Part shown: in pieces, positions 45,001 to 55,916 of the stretch | How the letters are laid out: every line of letters starts with the position of its first letter | Numbering within the stretch: position 1 is the stretch's first letter | From: Dendrophyllia cribrosa | Taxonomy: Eukaryota > Cnidaria > Anthozoa > Scleractinia > Dendrophylliidae | Assembly (NCBI GenBank): GCA_024195265.1 | Contig: JAJLRJ010000010.1 | Span: forward strand, 27,872,298 to 27,936,297 | DNA length: 64,000 nucleotides | Direction: 5' to 3' | Made by a program: the position numbers and the translations under genes | The notes under the pieces: generated by a model | The model's database searches: none | What the model saw: only the letters and a program-made list of their open reading frames with translations | What the model was told of the DNA's origin: nothing

Positions 45001-48000
45001 TAAGCATCAGCAAAGAGATTAAACAAACGCTCAGTAGAGGAATAGTTAACAGTACAGTACTCAGTAGTTGACGGTTGATTGCATCTTTAACCTGCGTCTT
45101 CTGCTGTTGCGAATCATATTTAAATAAAACGAACAGAGTTTTCGTAGACTTCACCAACCGCGTTGTCGTCTACCATTTTGGATAACAAGCTGTCCGAGAG
45201 GTTATTGGTTATTGTATCAATAGCAGGTCCACATCAGCACTCCTGATTTGCTGCCATTTTATTTAACCTGCTTTATCAAATAAAGTATGTATGTATGTAT
45301 GTATGTATGAAGTATGCATGTATGTATGAACATTGACGGCGAACGGAGTTAAATTCGGCGTAATTAAAATCGACGTGTGAATCAAATGTCGAATTTAGCT
45401 AGTTTAGTCGACTAAAACAGTTATTATATTCGGCACATGTGAAATGCGACGTTTGAACCGGGCCTTATTTCGCCAAATGGAACGCACAATCTGAAACCAG
45501 ATTTAGATACTAATCTGGACGATCCACTTTCAGAGGTGGATGGTTTAAATTGTAATAAAAGATAAGTTTATTCCTACCCTTTGAGCAGTGGATTCTCCTA
45601 CGCCGAGCTACGCCGAACGAGAGAGAAACCATTGCGAGCATCCGTTAGTTCCTTTGATCAAGCCGCCGTTTAGCGCCATGGACGAATAAATTAACATTGA
45701 ACCGGTAAAACAAGTTCACAAACTCATCCACGTAACTGCTGCGTTTTAGCGAGTATAATTTAAACAAGTTTCGAAAACGCCGACTTTTCACGCCATAAAG
45801 TGCTCGTTGAAACAAAACAAATTCGATAGAACATCGTTTGAAAGTTTTTCCAAGTTACAAACGTCGAAAAAATAAGTAAATAACGCAAACTTGCCAAGTT
45901 TTTAGCCCACGATTTTTTTTCAAATTATGATAGCGTGATTAGCGCGCGCATAGCACAGCTCGATGTAAACAAATCGTTCAAACAAACAAAAACAGATTTA
46001 AAAACCATCTTATCGCTAACTTTCGATAGAAAGGATCGTTGTATTGAATACAGTGTTGTTTAATCGGCCAAACTTGACAAAGCAATCAAAATTTTCGCCC
46101 TTTCTTTAAGATAATTTTAAGTTTTTGTTTTCTACGCGAGGAACCCATTAAATTGCCACGGGAAATATTTTTCCCGCGAAACAAGAGGAACTGACGTCAA
46201 ATGCAACATGTGGGGCGTCACGTGGCTGCGCATGCTTGATGGAAGAGCTAACGGATGCTCGCAGTGGTTTCTCTCTCGTTCGGCGTAGCTCGGCGTAGGA
46301 GAATCCACTGCTCGCAGGGTAGTTTATCCCTAAATGGAACAGAAAATTGACTTTTCAATCGCAAAATCCGGATTTAGATTGGTTAAATGGAACACAACCT
46401 AAGGTTACATTTTGCGCTAACGAGTATAACTGAATAGTTTTAAAAGGTGCAGTCAGTAAGAACCGAGTCTCTCCCAGGCGGATCAACCTACATGTATGAA
46501 TGTACTACATGTATGCAAATTCAGGTCAAAATTATGGCACATTTTGTAAATTGTGCCATATACAATGGCTTAAGAGTTTTCAAAACGCTCAAACTTGTTT
46601 GGTTAAACTCTTATCAATTTTGACTTAACGTGGCTCCATATAGTTATTGGCCAGTCTTCCAAATAAAATATACTTGATCTTATTGCTGTGTTTCGAGAGT
46701 TTTGTTTCGCGATACTAGGCATAATATACACATACACGTAGCTTAGGCTTTCTCATTTACGGAGAAGTCTAATTTAGCAGTCTTGTCTCGTTACCATGGT
46801 AACCAATGATTGAGTTGTTGGGCTTGTTGTTCAACGCCAGCAAACCTCTCAACGGATTTTCTTGGTTTTTACACGGTAAATATTCACGAATTTTGGTGAA
46901 ACAAAAGAAACATTCAGTAAGTCTAATCTAACAAAGCCACAAAAAATCGGTACATAAATTTCGGCAATTTACTCACTTTTCGTTTTTTACGTTTAAAATC
47001 CTACCAATTTGTCAATTTTTATAAAAATTCACCGTGTGGAATACGCGCAATAAACGTTTTAGTTACCGTAAAAACCTCCATTTTCGTGACGTCATCAAAA
47101 TAAACAAACTCGCGCTCGCGCTGTTTTCGTGCCCATGCCTCGCGCGCCAAAAAACTATATGGAGCCACCTTAAATGTACATGACTGGAAAAAGGTCGATC
47201 CAGGGCAGAGTCCGGGGGGTCGGAAAAATCCCCCTCCCAGACACACCTCCACTCCCCCTCCTCCTTTCGAAACTGATTTTGTTCATTCAAACTCAAATTA
47301 TAACCACTTAAGGGTCGGGTATGAGCAATGGACTGGTTATTTATTAACAAAACTTTCTTGTACTTCGTCGCGCAATATATACATGTATATCATTTAATTT
47401 ACCCTCCAATCCTCTTAACCCCCACCATCCCCCCCACCCCCCCCCCCCCCCCCCCCCCCCCCTTCCCTCCCCTCTCCACTGCTCGCACTCAAATTCAAAA
47501 TTCCTGGCACCGCCCTTGTTGAACACCATGAAATCATGGAACATTCTTCAATGAGCAAAAAAAAGGACTCCGACAAATGTAGAACAGTTCAGATTTTACA
47601 AGAAAGAATCCCCTCTCCTTCTGTCCCCCCTCCCAATGTTGTTCAATATATTTTATGCACTTATCAGTACATTTTAATGTGCTCCAACAGATGGCTTGAG
47701 GACTTCGTTTCTCGTGTCTCCTACCAAGTAAGAACAGTTCTGAAATCAACAAAAATGTCGCGTCAAGAAACGGAGAAAACGGTAAAAAGGGTGATGAATC
47801 GGATGGAAGACCTTAAGATTTCTCAGCAACGTAAATTTGATGAGCTCAGTGAACATCAATCACAAATACTAGAGGAGATCATAGAAAAGCTGGTGGCTTA
47901 TTTCAAATCTGATGATACCATCAAGCAGTTTTGTAAATGGTCTCCTTCTGAGGCACCCGAAGCTAAAGCAACGTGGCTGGAGACGAAAAGTGAAGTATTG

Positions 48001-51000
48001 AAATGCATTTCAGAGAGAACTCAGCAGTTCGTTCAGTCCTGGGAAGATGACAATCATGAATTTGCAAGGGCTCAAGTCTCACTCATCAACTTTTGCTCTG
48101 AAAAGTATGCTGTCATGGAAGAAGAAATCCGTCAAGTGGAAGGAGTTTTCTTGAATGATGTCGAACTAGAAATCGCACAATACGAAAACAAAAGACCAAA
48201 ATCACGAAGGAATACCGCGGAAAGTACGCCGGTTTGGCTCAGACAAGGCTTATCATCAGTGGTTGTTGGCTCTCCTCTCAGTTCATTCCGTTCCAAATTC
48301 AAGAAGAAGTTCCAATACCGAGCTAAGTTGGAGAAGTATCTAGATGACCAGTGTGACTACATGTCCAAGAGATCACACAAATGCCTCAAAACGATTGCTA
48401 CTCCAGACCGATTGTTGCCTTTCATTAACGAACAACTAGCAGATGCTGTGCAGTTTCTGAGAAAGATCAAAAAAACGATATCCGAGGTGATGGAAAGCGA
48501 CGAGATGCTGTATCAACAGCTAATTGAAAATGATAGAAATACAACTCAGATTCAGAAAGTCTACGAACCTGCGGACAGAAAGTTAAAATCTTTGACATGC
48601 GAATTAACCGTCTACAATCTAATAGAGATCCGAGAGTCGGATTTCAAAAGTGATGAGCTGAAATGGGATGGAAATTTCCAGTCGATCATCGGAAATGGCA
48701 GATTCTCGACTGTGTACAAGGGAGCACTTTCTCGAACTGGTGAGCCGGAAATTGAGGTTGCGCTTAAAGTGTTTAGAGATCCTCTAACAGCCAACAACGT
48801 GTGGCATTTTGCTGACGAGGAGCACGCTTTAAGGTTTGTATTGATTAGTTTTACCATCACTCAATCTCTATTGTTAACAATTGGAATCCAATCGAAGATT
48901 TAATATTAATAATAAGGAGACAGCCCCTTCTCAATTTTAATTCAGACTAACTAATTTCACCCACTAGCTTCGATTTACAATTTTATAACTGAGAGAGCAA
49001 AATTCCTGAATGCTGATTGCCTGACAAATCCTTAATTGTCTGCAAAATTACTCGCTCCTGATTGGTCGAGCATCAAACTTCCTCACTGGCGATTGGTTGA
49101 GCACGTTGTTCTTGTTGCAGTTGGCTTGATGAAATTTTGAAGAAAATTTACAAACAGAGCGCTCACATGTTTTGCCAGAGAGTTAAAGAAAAAGGAAAGA
49201 AATCGGATGATACCTAAGAAAGGAATTCTATATATAGGTGATTTACATCTTATCTTGCCAAAAAACCGTGAGATTTTGGGCTGAAGTTATTAAATGGTGT
49301 AGCGATCTGGGTGTAGTCATAAAGAACCTTTCAGATACAGATGCATTATTTGGTATACAGGAATGTGAAGACAATCTGTTCATGAATCATATTTTGTTGG
49401 TTGGTAAACAGTACATACATGTATATAATAATTGTAGACGCACCAAAACAAACTCTGGTCTTAAGTTTTTCTGGCACGACTCAATAAGGTTTATCAACCG
49501 CGAAACAAAACGGCCATTCATTTACGGAAGTGACGTAAATACTGTAACAACAAAAACTGATCATGAATGTTGACACTCGACATGCAATTTCTGATAATTA
49601 TTGTTAAATGGATTACTAATTTATATCGGTGCTGTCTGTCTGAATGTAATGTGTGTGATTGCATATACGTAACCTTAAATGTGTGTTTTTTAATTAATTA
49701 ATTGATTTAATTTGCATTTTACAAGCTTACACATTTCACAAGCTTACACTTCATACTACACCCACACTAGTACATAAGTTACTACAAAACTTACATTTCA
49801 AACGTTACTAAAAACACTACTTACAATTCATTAACATACCTCAGAACAACACTAGTACTATTTAGATAATACTTTACCCTATTTACATAAAATATTTTCC
49901 ACATAAGAATAACATGTCTGACTGGGTGCCTTTGCTTCGGTTTTTATTATCTACGTGACGTTTGTTTCACTTAAAATTGTATTTTTAACTATTTTTCTGG
50001 GGTGGGGGGGGGGGGGGGGGGCGGTATTTAAAAGTGGCCCATTTCTTTTTAAAAGAGTTATATTATTGTTGTCAAAAGCTATTGTTTTTCAATTTCCATG
50101 GAGTTCATAATAAATGGTATGTATACCTGTAGCTTAGGGAGGTCGTTTCTTAGTCTGCAAGTGCACGTGTATACATAGTGTCTAACATGATAAGAAAGTA
50201 GTGAAGCAGTGAGTTTGATATACTATCCATAAAGCGAGAACACTTTTTCCTAAATTGTTTCAATGCTGACATTATAATTACCTTGTAATACTCAAGGTAG
50301 TTAGTCTTAATATTGTATACTTAGCGGTAAAAGTATTGTAGCTTATGAAATTCTGTGTTGTTCATCTATGAATTTGAAAAGCAGCAGCGATACCCACTCA
50401 AACAAAAGAACGAGAACAGTCGCTTACAATTTGCATGTAATTTGAAACAAGCGAAGGTTCCGTAAAAGGAGTATTAAAGTGCCACTATGATCAAAAATAT
50501 ACATTTTCTGTTCTCTTCATATTTTAAAAATATAAGTACTCGTTACTTACCTTGCGAAATTCCAAGTTAAAACTCGTACGTGAAGTGCCATTATTTTAAC
50601 TCTACATTTCGAATTCGGCTTGCCGCCATTACTCAATTCAAAAATGACCGGGACCGAATCCTGAGAGTTGGATCGAGTTGGCCTAAAGATTTTGTGACGT
50701 CAATAACTCAACACGTGCCTTTTGGCTTTGGCTTTGTTGTCTGTGTCCCGGAGGGAACCGCGTTGAGTCATTGGAGTCACAAATCAAGTCACATGTACCA
50801 GATCGCAAACCAGTAGAAGGTGGGCTCAGATTTATGAACGGAGTAATGGCGGACGGATTTTACGTGATTTTCGTGGGTTTTCGGCCAGCTATTTCTGGGC
50901 TGTGTAAGAATATATCGACCTAATTTATAGCAATTCGCATTTGTCTAAACCTATTAGATACATTTTCGTTAGAAAAAGCGGAAAAGAAATACAAAACTTT

Positions 51001-53052
51001 TCGTCGTAGTGGCACTTTAAAGGATTTTGCGTTACTCGATCGCGAATGCAAGTTGAATATTTTATCGAGTCAAGTCTCCAATCTCCGAGGGGAAAAAAAG
51101 GAAAGAAGAAAGAAGCAAAGCGAAATTGTTAAAACTCTAGCTCAACGCATTTATTTAATTTATACACTTACAAAGAAAAAAGTAATAAAATTCAGTATAT
51201 GGCAAACTGGTCCACGAAGAAAAGGAGCATTCGGATTGGTTCCCTGAGTAGTCCGAATTTTCCAATACGGATCGCTAAAATGGACCGCTCACGAATAAGT
51301 TTTGGCAAATTTCTTTTTCAAAACACTGTACAAAACAAAACAGTTTGTTGTTTTTTCCTTTATGTCTGGAAGAAAAATTTCGGTTAACTTTCCAGTAAGC
51401 GGCCTGAAAAACTTAACCCTCGGACGTACATGCCGTCTTCAGTAGCTGTTCGTTTATCCTTGAGACATATTTTGGTAAAGTTTGGCGAAAACCTGTTGCT
51501 ATGGTAACGAGATATGACGTCATAAGTAAATAATTTCCAAGCAGTCGAGGGACATAAAGGTAAAACATATTACATTTTTCGATGGGAATTTATGTTGATA
51601 TCAATCTGTGATTGACTTTTTCTTTGTTTTCTCGTTAGTTTTGGAGAATTGTTTATAAAACTTGCTTAAATTCAGTCGTGTTGATTTCTTGAATTTCACT
51701 GAAGATAGCTCGGCCTCGATGCGCTATAAATGGTACGCGGTTTGCTTTTAAATTTAAACTTATGAAGATTGGAATAAAATTTTTCGAAAAAAGATTTTGT
51801 TTCCATTTTTATGTGTTTGTTCATTCATTACATAGATTGAAAAGCGATTTTATGTAAACAAAACAAGACTTGGATTTTATAGTTCTATCTTCACTCGCGT
51901 CGCCTTATGCAAATATGTTTCTGTATTTTTTGCAATTTTGATTTCCGAATCAGTTTCTCGGGCAATTTTTGATACACAACAGGTGTATTTTATTCTGAAA
52001 TTAGTCAAACTAGTTCTTCTAGACCGAGAAAAAATTATTTTGGGGAACTTTTATTCGGTCTAAATGTACTGTGCAGACGGTCGCGTAATACTGTTTTTGA
52101 GAATTGCTAAAAAATTGAAAATTAGCCCGGTCGTCAATCTTAATTCTTGTACTTCCGATCTTTCACCTTAGGAAAGCTTATCATCGGCTTTCTGTTCAGA
52201 GAGCTACGCTGTTAAGCTCAGCCTATCTACATATATTATACCATTAAGGCTTTCTGTATTTCTGACGCTGAGGTACTCAAATCTTTCCATTCGAATTGTC
52301 GTATTAGGCACTTGGCTTCAGCATCATAACTCGAAGAAGTTAGCACTCGAGCCGCGCGGTTGTGAAGCTTTTGTAGCCTGTCTGACTGACGAGAGTCGTT
52401 GCAAGACAACGGGCGAAATTGTCCGTACGACACCCCTCTTGCCAACTTCGACTTGAAATGAAAACTTGCGTTGCAAGTTGCAGAAAAAGTTGAATAGTTG
52501 TAGACTTTTCGCTATGTTGCGAGATAAGTTAATCGCACGCGTGTGAGATTTACTCTGTAACTTGTCTGACGTTGTTTTTCGTCAGCATTGCAAGTCGCAA
52601 GAGACATTTGCTTGGTAATTGCATCCTTTAATTAACATATGTTTTATTGAAATAGCGTCCGTACCTGCTCACATGAAGGTATTTTTTGTTGTTTATTATT
52701 CATCAGAAAATTAAGGCACCCTCACATTGTGACTTTTCATGGCGCATTGCTCATCAAAAAGCTTGGCAGCGTTCAAGTGATGCTGGTCATGGAAAAATGC
52801 AAGGAAAACTTGAAGAGTCATATCTTTGAACACCCTGAATTCATTCCTGGAAGATCTAGAGACTCTGCTGTCGCCAAAGAAGTATGTCAGTGGCTTAAAG
52901 AGATCACTGATGCTCTGATGTACATTCACGAACAGGGTATCATCCACAGAGACCTCAAGTTAGAAAACATCTTGGTACGGAGGAGTATTACATCAATTTG
53001 GTAAAGGGGTTATATCACCATTTCTAGTATTGCTTTAAGGAGGCTCGACTCG

Positions 53053-53083
<31 letters not shown>

Positions 53084-55352
53084 GTGGGCTGTATGTTTTG
53101 AAATCAAAATTTCGCAGGGAAGACATACTTCGATTGCTTCCATACTCCACTAAGTTTGTGAAGTGTGATCAAACGCTGATATGTCAGTAGTTTCCAAGCA
53201 ACAGTGGTTACTATAGCAACGCCAGCTAATTGCCTTTTGTTTCAAACAATGTCGTTTACCTCAAAATCTATTCAGACGACTTTTCAAGAAAATTTATGAC
53301 GCTTTCCAAGTAAATCAAAACACATTTTATAGGGCATGAGAGGAAAAAAAGTGATAAAGCAAACAATTTCCAAAATGCCCTTACATATCTTAAAACAGCT
53401 AGCTAAAATAATGATTGCTTTTTACTTTGCATTCATTATAATTTTCGTCTGAAGCAAGTGATACGTGAGTACTACAAAATTGAAAGTTTCATGTTCAAAA
53501 CAATGGACAATAAGCTGACTTTGCTATAGTTACCGCTGTTGCTCGGAAACCTGTGATACATAATATTAATCACATTTTTTAAACATACACCCCACAGCAA
53601 AAACAGAATACTGCGTAGAGCCTCCTAAAAAGGTTAAAAGACATATTTATGTCTACCAGTGCTCTAAGCATAAAAAGAAGTGTATTGAGCTGCAGAAAGC
53701 AAGGGTGAAAATTTTATTTTTTTTAAAGTTCGTCACTTTGTTTCCCAGATTATGGTTGATTCTATCTTAGTGTCCTATAAGCATTTCGTGTGCAACAGAA
53801 GTAGCTAATTTTAATTAAGTGGTGCAGTTTTGAACCCAAAACGTAAAAATGCCCTTGACATAACCTTAAAGAGGGGATTGTAGTCGAAATTCAATAAAAT
53901 AGCAAAAGTTTTATTTTTTTATTTATAAACTTCGCCAAAAGGCCTGGATCACTCACAGAGCAAGCTCTACTATATACTCGCATCTTATAATCACATTTTT
54001 AAAACTTGTTAAAGAATGAAAGCAATCTAACAGAAATTTCCATTGCAAAACATACACATAGGTAGGGATAGAATTACAAAAGTTATTGTTATTGTTTTGA
54101 AGCACCAACAAACAGGTGATACCCACAAAAGAGCACACAATTTGGTTCCTAGCGGCCTATTTTGGTGTCCATTTTGCGAAGTTGCAATATTTCGGAAATA
54201 TTTTACATATAATAGATAGCCAGCGATGTGCTCTACAAGATAAGGTAAATATTATGGGTTGTGGCGCTGCTTGGGTCCGTGACATTATCCACAATGGCCG
54301 ACAAGCTGGCCACCATCTTGGATTTTACTAAAAACTCAAATTTATCGGGAAAATGCGGAAATTGCAAATATTGTTTGCTAGAGTTGCAAGATAACATACA
54401 ATTAAACATTTTGATGCTTTTGGTAGCATTTTATATGTTTTTTCACTAAAAAAAAAGGTGAAAAACACGCATTTTTATTCAAAAATGGGTTGACCGCATG
54501 TTACTTATAACGTCATATCTCGTTACCATAGCAACCGGTTATCGTTAAACTTTACCAAAAGGTTTCTCATGGATAAACGAACAGCTACTGTGAACAGCAT
54601 GTGCTACTCTTAAATGGTCTTGAAAATATCGTAGAAAATGTGTACGTCGGAGGGTTAATGCATAATTTAATACATGCTTAATTTTTACTGCCGTTCAAAG
54701 TACGATTATTTCAATAGCTTTGTAGAGATGCAGCGGCAATTTGTTGTTCGGACCCAGTCTCCCAGCCTGTCGTTGTTTTCTTCTTCATATTACTTACTGG
54801 ACACTTAATACGCATTGTCTGGCGAACAGTTAGGGAAATCTAACAATTCACTGGGTTTACCCCTGCGATGAACTTGCAATATTTCTAGATAACTTCTCCC
54901 TAGTTGGTTATATAAATATTAATTACTCTTTTATTCATTTAAAGCTAACAAAGGATAACTCAGTGAAGGCCTCTGATGTTGGCGTATCTAAACCTGCAAC
55001 AGACATCACAGGCACTCTGGCGGGCACCCCTATTTACATCGCACCAGAAGTGTTCCATTCCGAGGTGTATGACTGCAAAGCAGACATCTACAGTCTGGGG
55101 ATAATGTTGTGGGAGATGTGGTATGGAGAGCAGGCCTTTGCTAATGTCCATGCACCAAAATTGGAAGCTTTGTTTAGCTTGGTGGATGAAGGCTGCCGTC
55201 CAGAAGATGTGAAAGGTTGCGAGCAGCCTCCTCTCCGCTGGAAACAGCTGATGAACCAGTGTTGGGACAGAGATCCAAAGAAACGTCCCACAGCTGGAAA
55301 ATGTTACGAGGAAGTAACTACACTATCTTTAGAAATTGTAAGCCCATTGTGA
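36323..55352 (+). CDS. DSTYK-like: Dynamin-like GTPase fused to DSTYK-type protein kinase, locus C (8 coding exons, 982 aa)
   Basis: Coding exons are 36323-36475, 37414-37624, 42095-42396, 42775-42915, 43861-44183, 47691-48833, 52707-52974 and 54945-55352. Every junction is GT-AG, the phases agree, and the sum (2,949 nt) is open. Residues 1-121 are helical. The GTPase domain has P-loop GETSAGKS (122-129), a Thr-rich switch I, DSPG (229-232) and NKWD (298-301). Residues 378-700 are mostly coiled or helical. The kinase (about 705-980) has GNGRFSTV (from 711), VALK Lys736, HRD 838-840, DVG 858-860 and APE 880-882. An in-frame TAA (36305-36307) just upstream fixes the ATG. Length is near human DSTYK (929). 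Motifs suggest active GTP binding and phosphotransfer. Partners are unknown; the downstream NCK-like gene is a candidate. Confidence 0.85.
37414..37624 (+). CDS. DSTYK-like: Locus C exon 2
   Basis: Acceptor atatttag, donor gcgg/gtaaga. Encodes residues 52-121 and the first base of Gly122 of the P-loop (ends in phase 1). The tail reads QYVVLVA, the beta strand leading into the P-loop, which helps confirm the join to exon 3. Confidence 0.85.
39779..39869. mobile_element. 91-bp MITE with CAGTCAAACCCAG ends
   Basis: Perfect inverted ends cagtcaaacccag and ctgggtttgactg enclose tacggacaccgaag and cggtataaagcgggtgtcc, which are partly self-complementary. It is nested in the hAT element. No target duplication could be fixed. 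Confidence 0.7.
40205..40486. mobile_element. Second full copy of the 282-bp GAGCAGTTTTCAA MITE
   Basis: Same length and ends as 12745-13026 but in reverse orientation, flanked by TA. The two copies are nearly identical by eye, which suggests recent activity. Nested in the hAT element of intron 2. Confidence 0.8.
41195..41560. repeat. Degenerate minisatellite (cagtcaacaagcc units)
   Basis: At least nine irregular units of roughly 30-45 bp, built on aca(g/c)gcagtcaacaagccaacaaaatt, follow each other near the right end of the hAT element. Confidence 0.7.
42095..42396 (+). CDS. DSTYK-like: Locus C exon 3 (P-loop)
   Basis: Acceptor ttattaatag, donor ctgaag/gtaatg. It completes the P-loop Gly122 and continues with ETSAGKSSVINLILGED, then VLSTTSTICELKYG (switch I region). 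Ends in phase 0 at residue 222. Confidence 0.9.
42775..42915 (+). CDS. DSTYK-like: Locus C exon 4 (G3 motif)
   Basis: Acceptor cacttcag, donor gacagg/gtgagc. Encodes residues 223-269, with ERVMIVDSPGVGES holding the DxxG magnesium/gamma-phosphate motif. Phase 0 on both sides. Too short to stand out as an ORF on its own. Confidence 0.88.
42940..43285. repeat. Foldback element in intron 4
   Basis: Long self-complementary arms meet near 43157: attgttgagttatataagca with tgcttatataactcaataat, and gagaagtgcgagaagcac with gtgcttctctgcacttctc. The outer parts repeat ctttataaa in inverted form. Confidence 0.75.
43861..44183 (+). CDS. DSTYK-like: Locus C exon 5 (G4 motif)
   Basis: Acceptor ctcaacag, donor ttacag/gtatat. 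Encodes residues 270-376 and two bases of Arg377 (phase 2). ALFVCNKWDRIKPEEQDEV holds the NKxD guanine-specificity motif, and IVYLSCMTAQQA is in the position of the G5 strand. Confidence 0.9.
44421..45464. mobile_element. Harbinger-type element, 1,044 bp, TTA target site
   Basis: Inverted ends GGCCCGGTTCAAACGTCGCA are flanked by TTA (44418-44420 and 45465-45467). Extra inverted copies of gaaatgcgacgttt lie inside. The interior has a short Cys-rich open stretch (44738-44830; CGSCFLKTKYTCLTCGNLFCMRC) resembling a transposase zinc-binding tail, and a (GTAT)n microsatellite at 45287-45330. Located in intron 5 of locus C. Confidence 0.85.
45577..46319. mobile_element. 743-bp MITE with CCCT...GAGCAGTGGATTCTCC ends
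   Basis: Inverted ends of about 75 bp (gagcagtggattctcctacg, then gagagagaaacca, then gcatccgtta) are flanked by TA on both sides. No coding content. Intron 5 of locus C. Confidence 0.82.
46629..47169. mobile_element. piggyBac-type MITE, 541 bp, TTAA target site
   Basis: Inverted ends (C/G)GTGGCTCCATATAGTT are flanked by TTAA (46625-46628 and 47170-47173), the invariant target of piggyBac transposases. No transposase inside. Intron 5 of locus C. Confidence 0.75.
47428..47463. repeat. Poly-C tract
   Basis: About 33 bases of nearly pure C just upstream of exon 6. Similar C or G tracts lie at 7009-7030, 50006-50020, 61154-61174 and 63418-63431. Confidence 0.9.
47691..48833 (+). CDS. DSTYK-like: Locus C exon 6 (coiled linker and kinase N-lobe)
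   Basis: Acceptor ctccaacag, donor tttaag/gtttgt; enters in phase 2 and leaves in phase 2. Residues 377-758: a long helical, charged region (KTVKRVMNRMEDLKISQQRK), then a segment TPVWLRQGLSSVVVGSPLSSF (about 555-575), more helices, and the kinase start with the glycine loop (IIGNGRFSTVYKG) and the VALK lysine. The open frame to the left of 47691 is intron read-through. Confidence 0.9.
50474..51020. mobile_element. About 547-bp MITE with TTAAAGTGCCACTA ends
   Basis: The left end ttaaagtgccactatga and the right end tcgtagtggcactttaa are inverted repeats with one mismatch. No coding content and no clear target duplication. Confidence 0.7.
51569..52204 (+). repeat. Interspersed repeat, inverted copy of 10191-10825
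   Basis: Reverse-complement similarity runs over the full block, as described for the partner. The right edge (ctttctgttcagagagct) abuts the LINE fragment at 52236, so it could be the 3' part of that LINE family. Confidence 0.55.
52236..52445 (-). pseudogene. LINE reverse transcriptase, C-terminal fragment
   Basis: The minus-strand frame holds a stretch typical of the tail of LINE reverse transcriptases: SDRLQKLHNRAARVLTSSSY followed by ...KALMV. Only about 70 codons remain, with no upstream catalytic motif. Confidence 0.7.
52707..52974 (+). CDS. DSTYK-like: Locus C exon 7 (kinase hinge to catalytic loop)
   Basis: Acceptor attcatcag, donor atcttg/gtacgg. Residues 758-847: RKLRHPHIVTFHG, hinge VMLVMEKCKENL, and catalytic loop IIHRDLKLENIL with Asp840. 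Enters completing Arg758 and leaves in phase 0. Confidence 0.92.
52975..54944 (+). other. Intron 7 of locus C
   Basis: Contains a MITE-like element with TTTAAGGAGGCTC / GAGCCTCCTAAAAA ends (about 53035-53628), a poly-T run of nearly 30 bases (53051-53080), and the right member (54500-54657) of an inverted pair with 51412-51535. From 54764 it matches the left edge of the window. Confidence 0.7.
53035..53628. mobile_element. MITE-like element with AGGAGGCTC inverted ends
   Basis: The left end ttaaggaggctc and the right end gagcctcctaaa are imperfect inverted repeats about 590 bp apart. Internal inverted similarity is weak, so the call is tentative. Confidence 0.5.
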
Positions 55353-55916
55353 CTTTCATAGTTAAGTCCTGCGAAAGGACTGTGTCCTCCTAGTAGGCCC
55401 ACTAATTTGGAAATCTGAACGAGTGTCTTATGCTTAGCCGCGAGTTATAAGCTCGAGAGGGGAATGGGGCAATTCCCCCGCATTTATCCACTGATATTCT
55501 ACTTTCCTCTCCCAACCCCTCGCCGACTCGTCGCCTTAGCATCGCGACTCGCATACGACACGTGTGCGAAACCTGAATAGTAGCGGCCTGTCTGCTGACA
55601 GGGAATCAGTGACATTTGTTTTTATAATCGCCAATAGAGTTTTAGGTCAAAGAATTGGATAAATTGGATCGAGCCCTCAATCAGTCGAAAGTGTACTTTT
55701 GGAGTAAAGAAGTCAACGAGAGTGCACCTCTTGAAATTAAAACATAAAACAGTTTTTATATATGAAGGGGTTGGTTTTTTAAGAAACTGCGGTGCTGCGT
55801 CGGTAAGGGAGCGAAACATGAAAATTTGGTTTTATCAAGTGAGTTTATTACTAGGTAAATTGGCCACCCTCATTAAGAGCTGAAGTTTCGAGCGCTAACC
55901 CTTCGTTAGAGCGAAT
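54764..55916 (+). repeat. Tandem duplicate of the window's first 1.15 kb
   Basis: From agcctgtcgttgttttcttc at 54764 the sequence follows position 1 onward at a constant offset of 54,763 through the kinase exon and about 560 bases of 3' flank, diverging after agagcgaattaagg. It defines the repeat period of the gene array at about 55 kb. Confidence 0.92.
54945..55352 (+). CDS. DSTYK-like: Locus C exon 8 (kinase C-lobe, stop)
   Basis: Acceptor tttaaag; residues 848-982 and TGA at 55350-55352. Holds DVG (858-860), TPIYIAPE, DIYSLGIMLWEMWYG and CWDRDPKKRPTAG. Equivalent to 182-589 of locus A. Confidence 0.92.
   Translation, partial: LTKDNSVKASDVGVSKPATDITGTLAGTPIYIAPEVFHSEVYDCKADIYSLGIMLWEMWYGEQAFANVHAPKLEALFSLVDEGCRPEDVKGCEQPPLRWKQLMNQCWDRDPKKRPTAGKCYEEVTTLSLEIVSPL

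Larger units (their letters stand above)
48834..52706 (+). other. Intron 6 of locus C
   Basis: Holds a MITE at 50474-51020 (ends TTAAAGTGCCACTA(T/C)GA), a LINE-like AT-rich tail near 49690-49800, a poly-G run (50006-50020), one half of an inverted repeat pair (51412-51535), the 51569-52204 repeat and a LINE reverse-transcriptase fragment (52236-52445). No exon was recognised. Confidence 0.65.
51412..54657. repeat. Inverted repeat pair bracketing kinase exon 7
   Basis: Left 51412-51535 (ttaaccctcggacgtaca ... ttgctatggtaacgagatat) and right 54500-54657 (atatctcgttaccatagcaa ... tgtacgtcggagggttaa) are inverted copies with gaps. They could be two solo copies of one MITE or the ends of a larger unit that includes exon 7. 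Confidence 0.7.

Noticed and set aside
47536..47690. Start of the locus C kinase or of a separate gene at this ATG
   Set aside because: It is intron read-through. The acceptor at 47690 joins exon 5 in the correct phase and completes the Arg codon.
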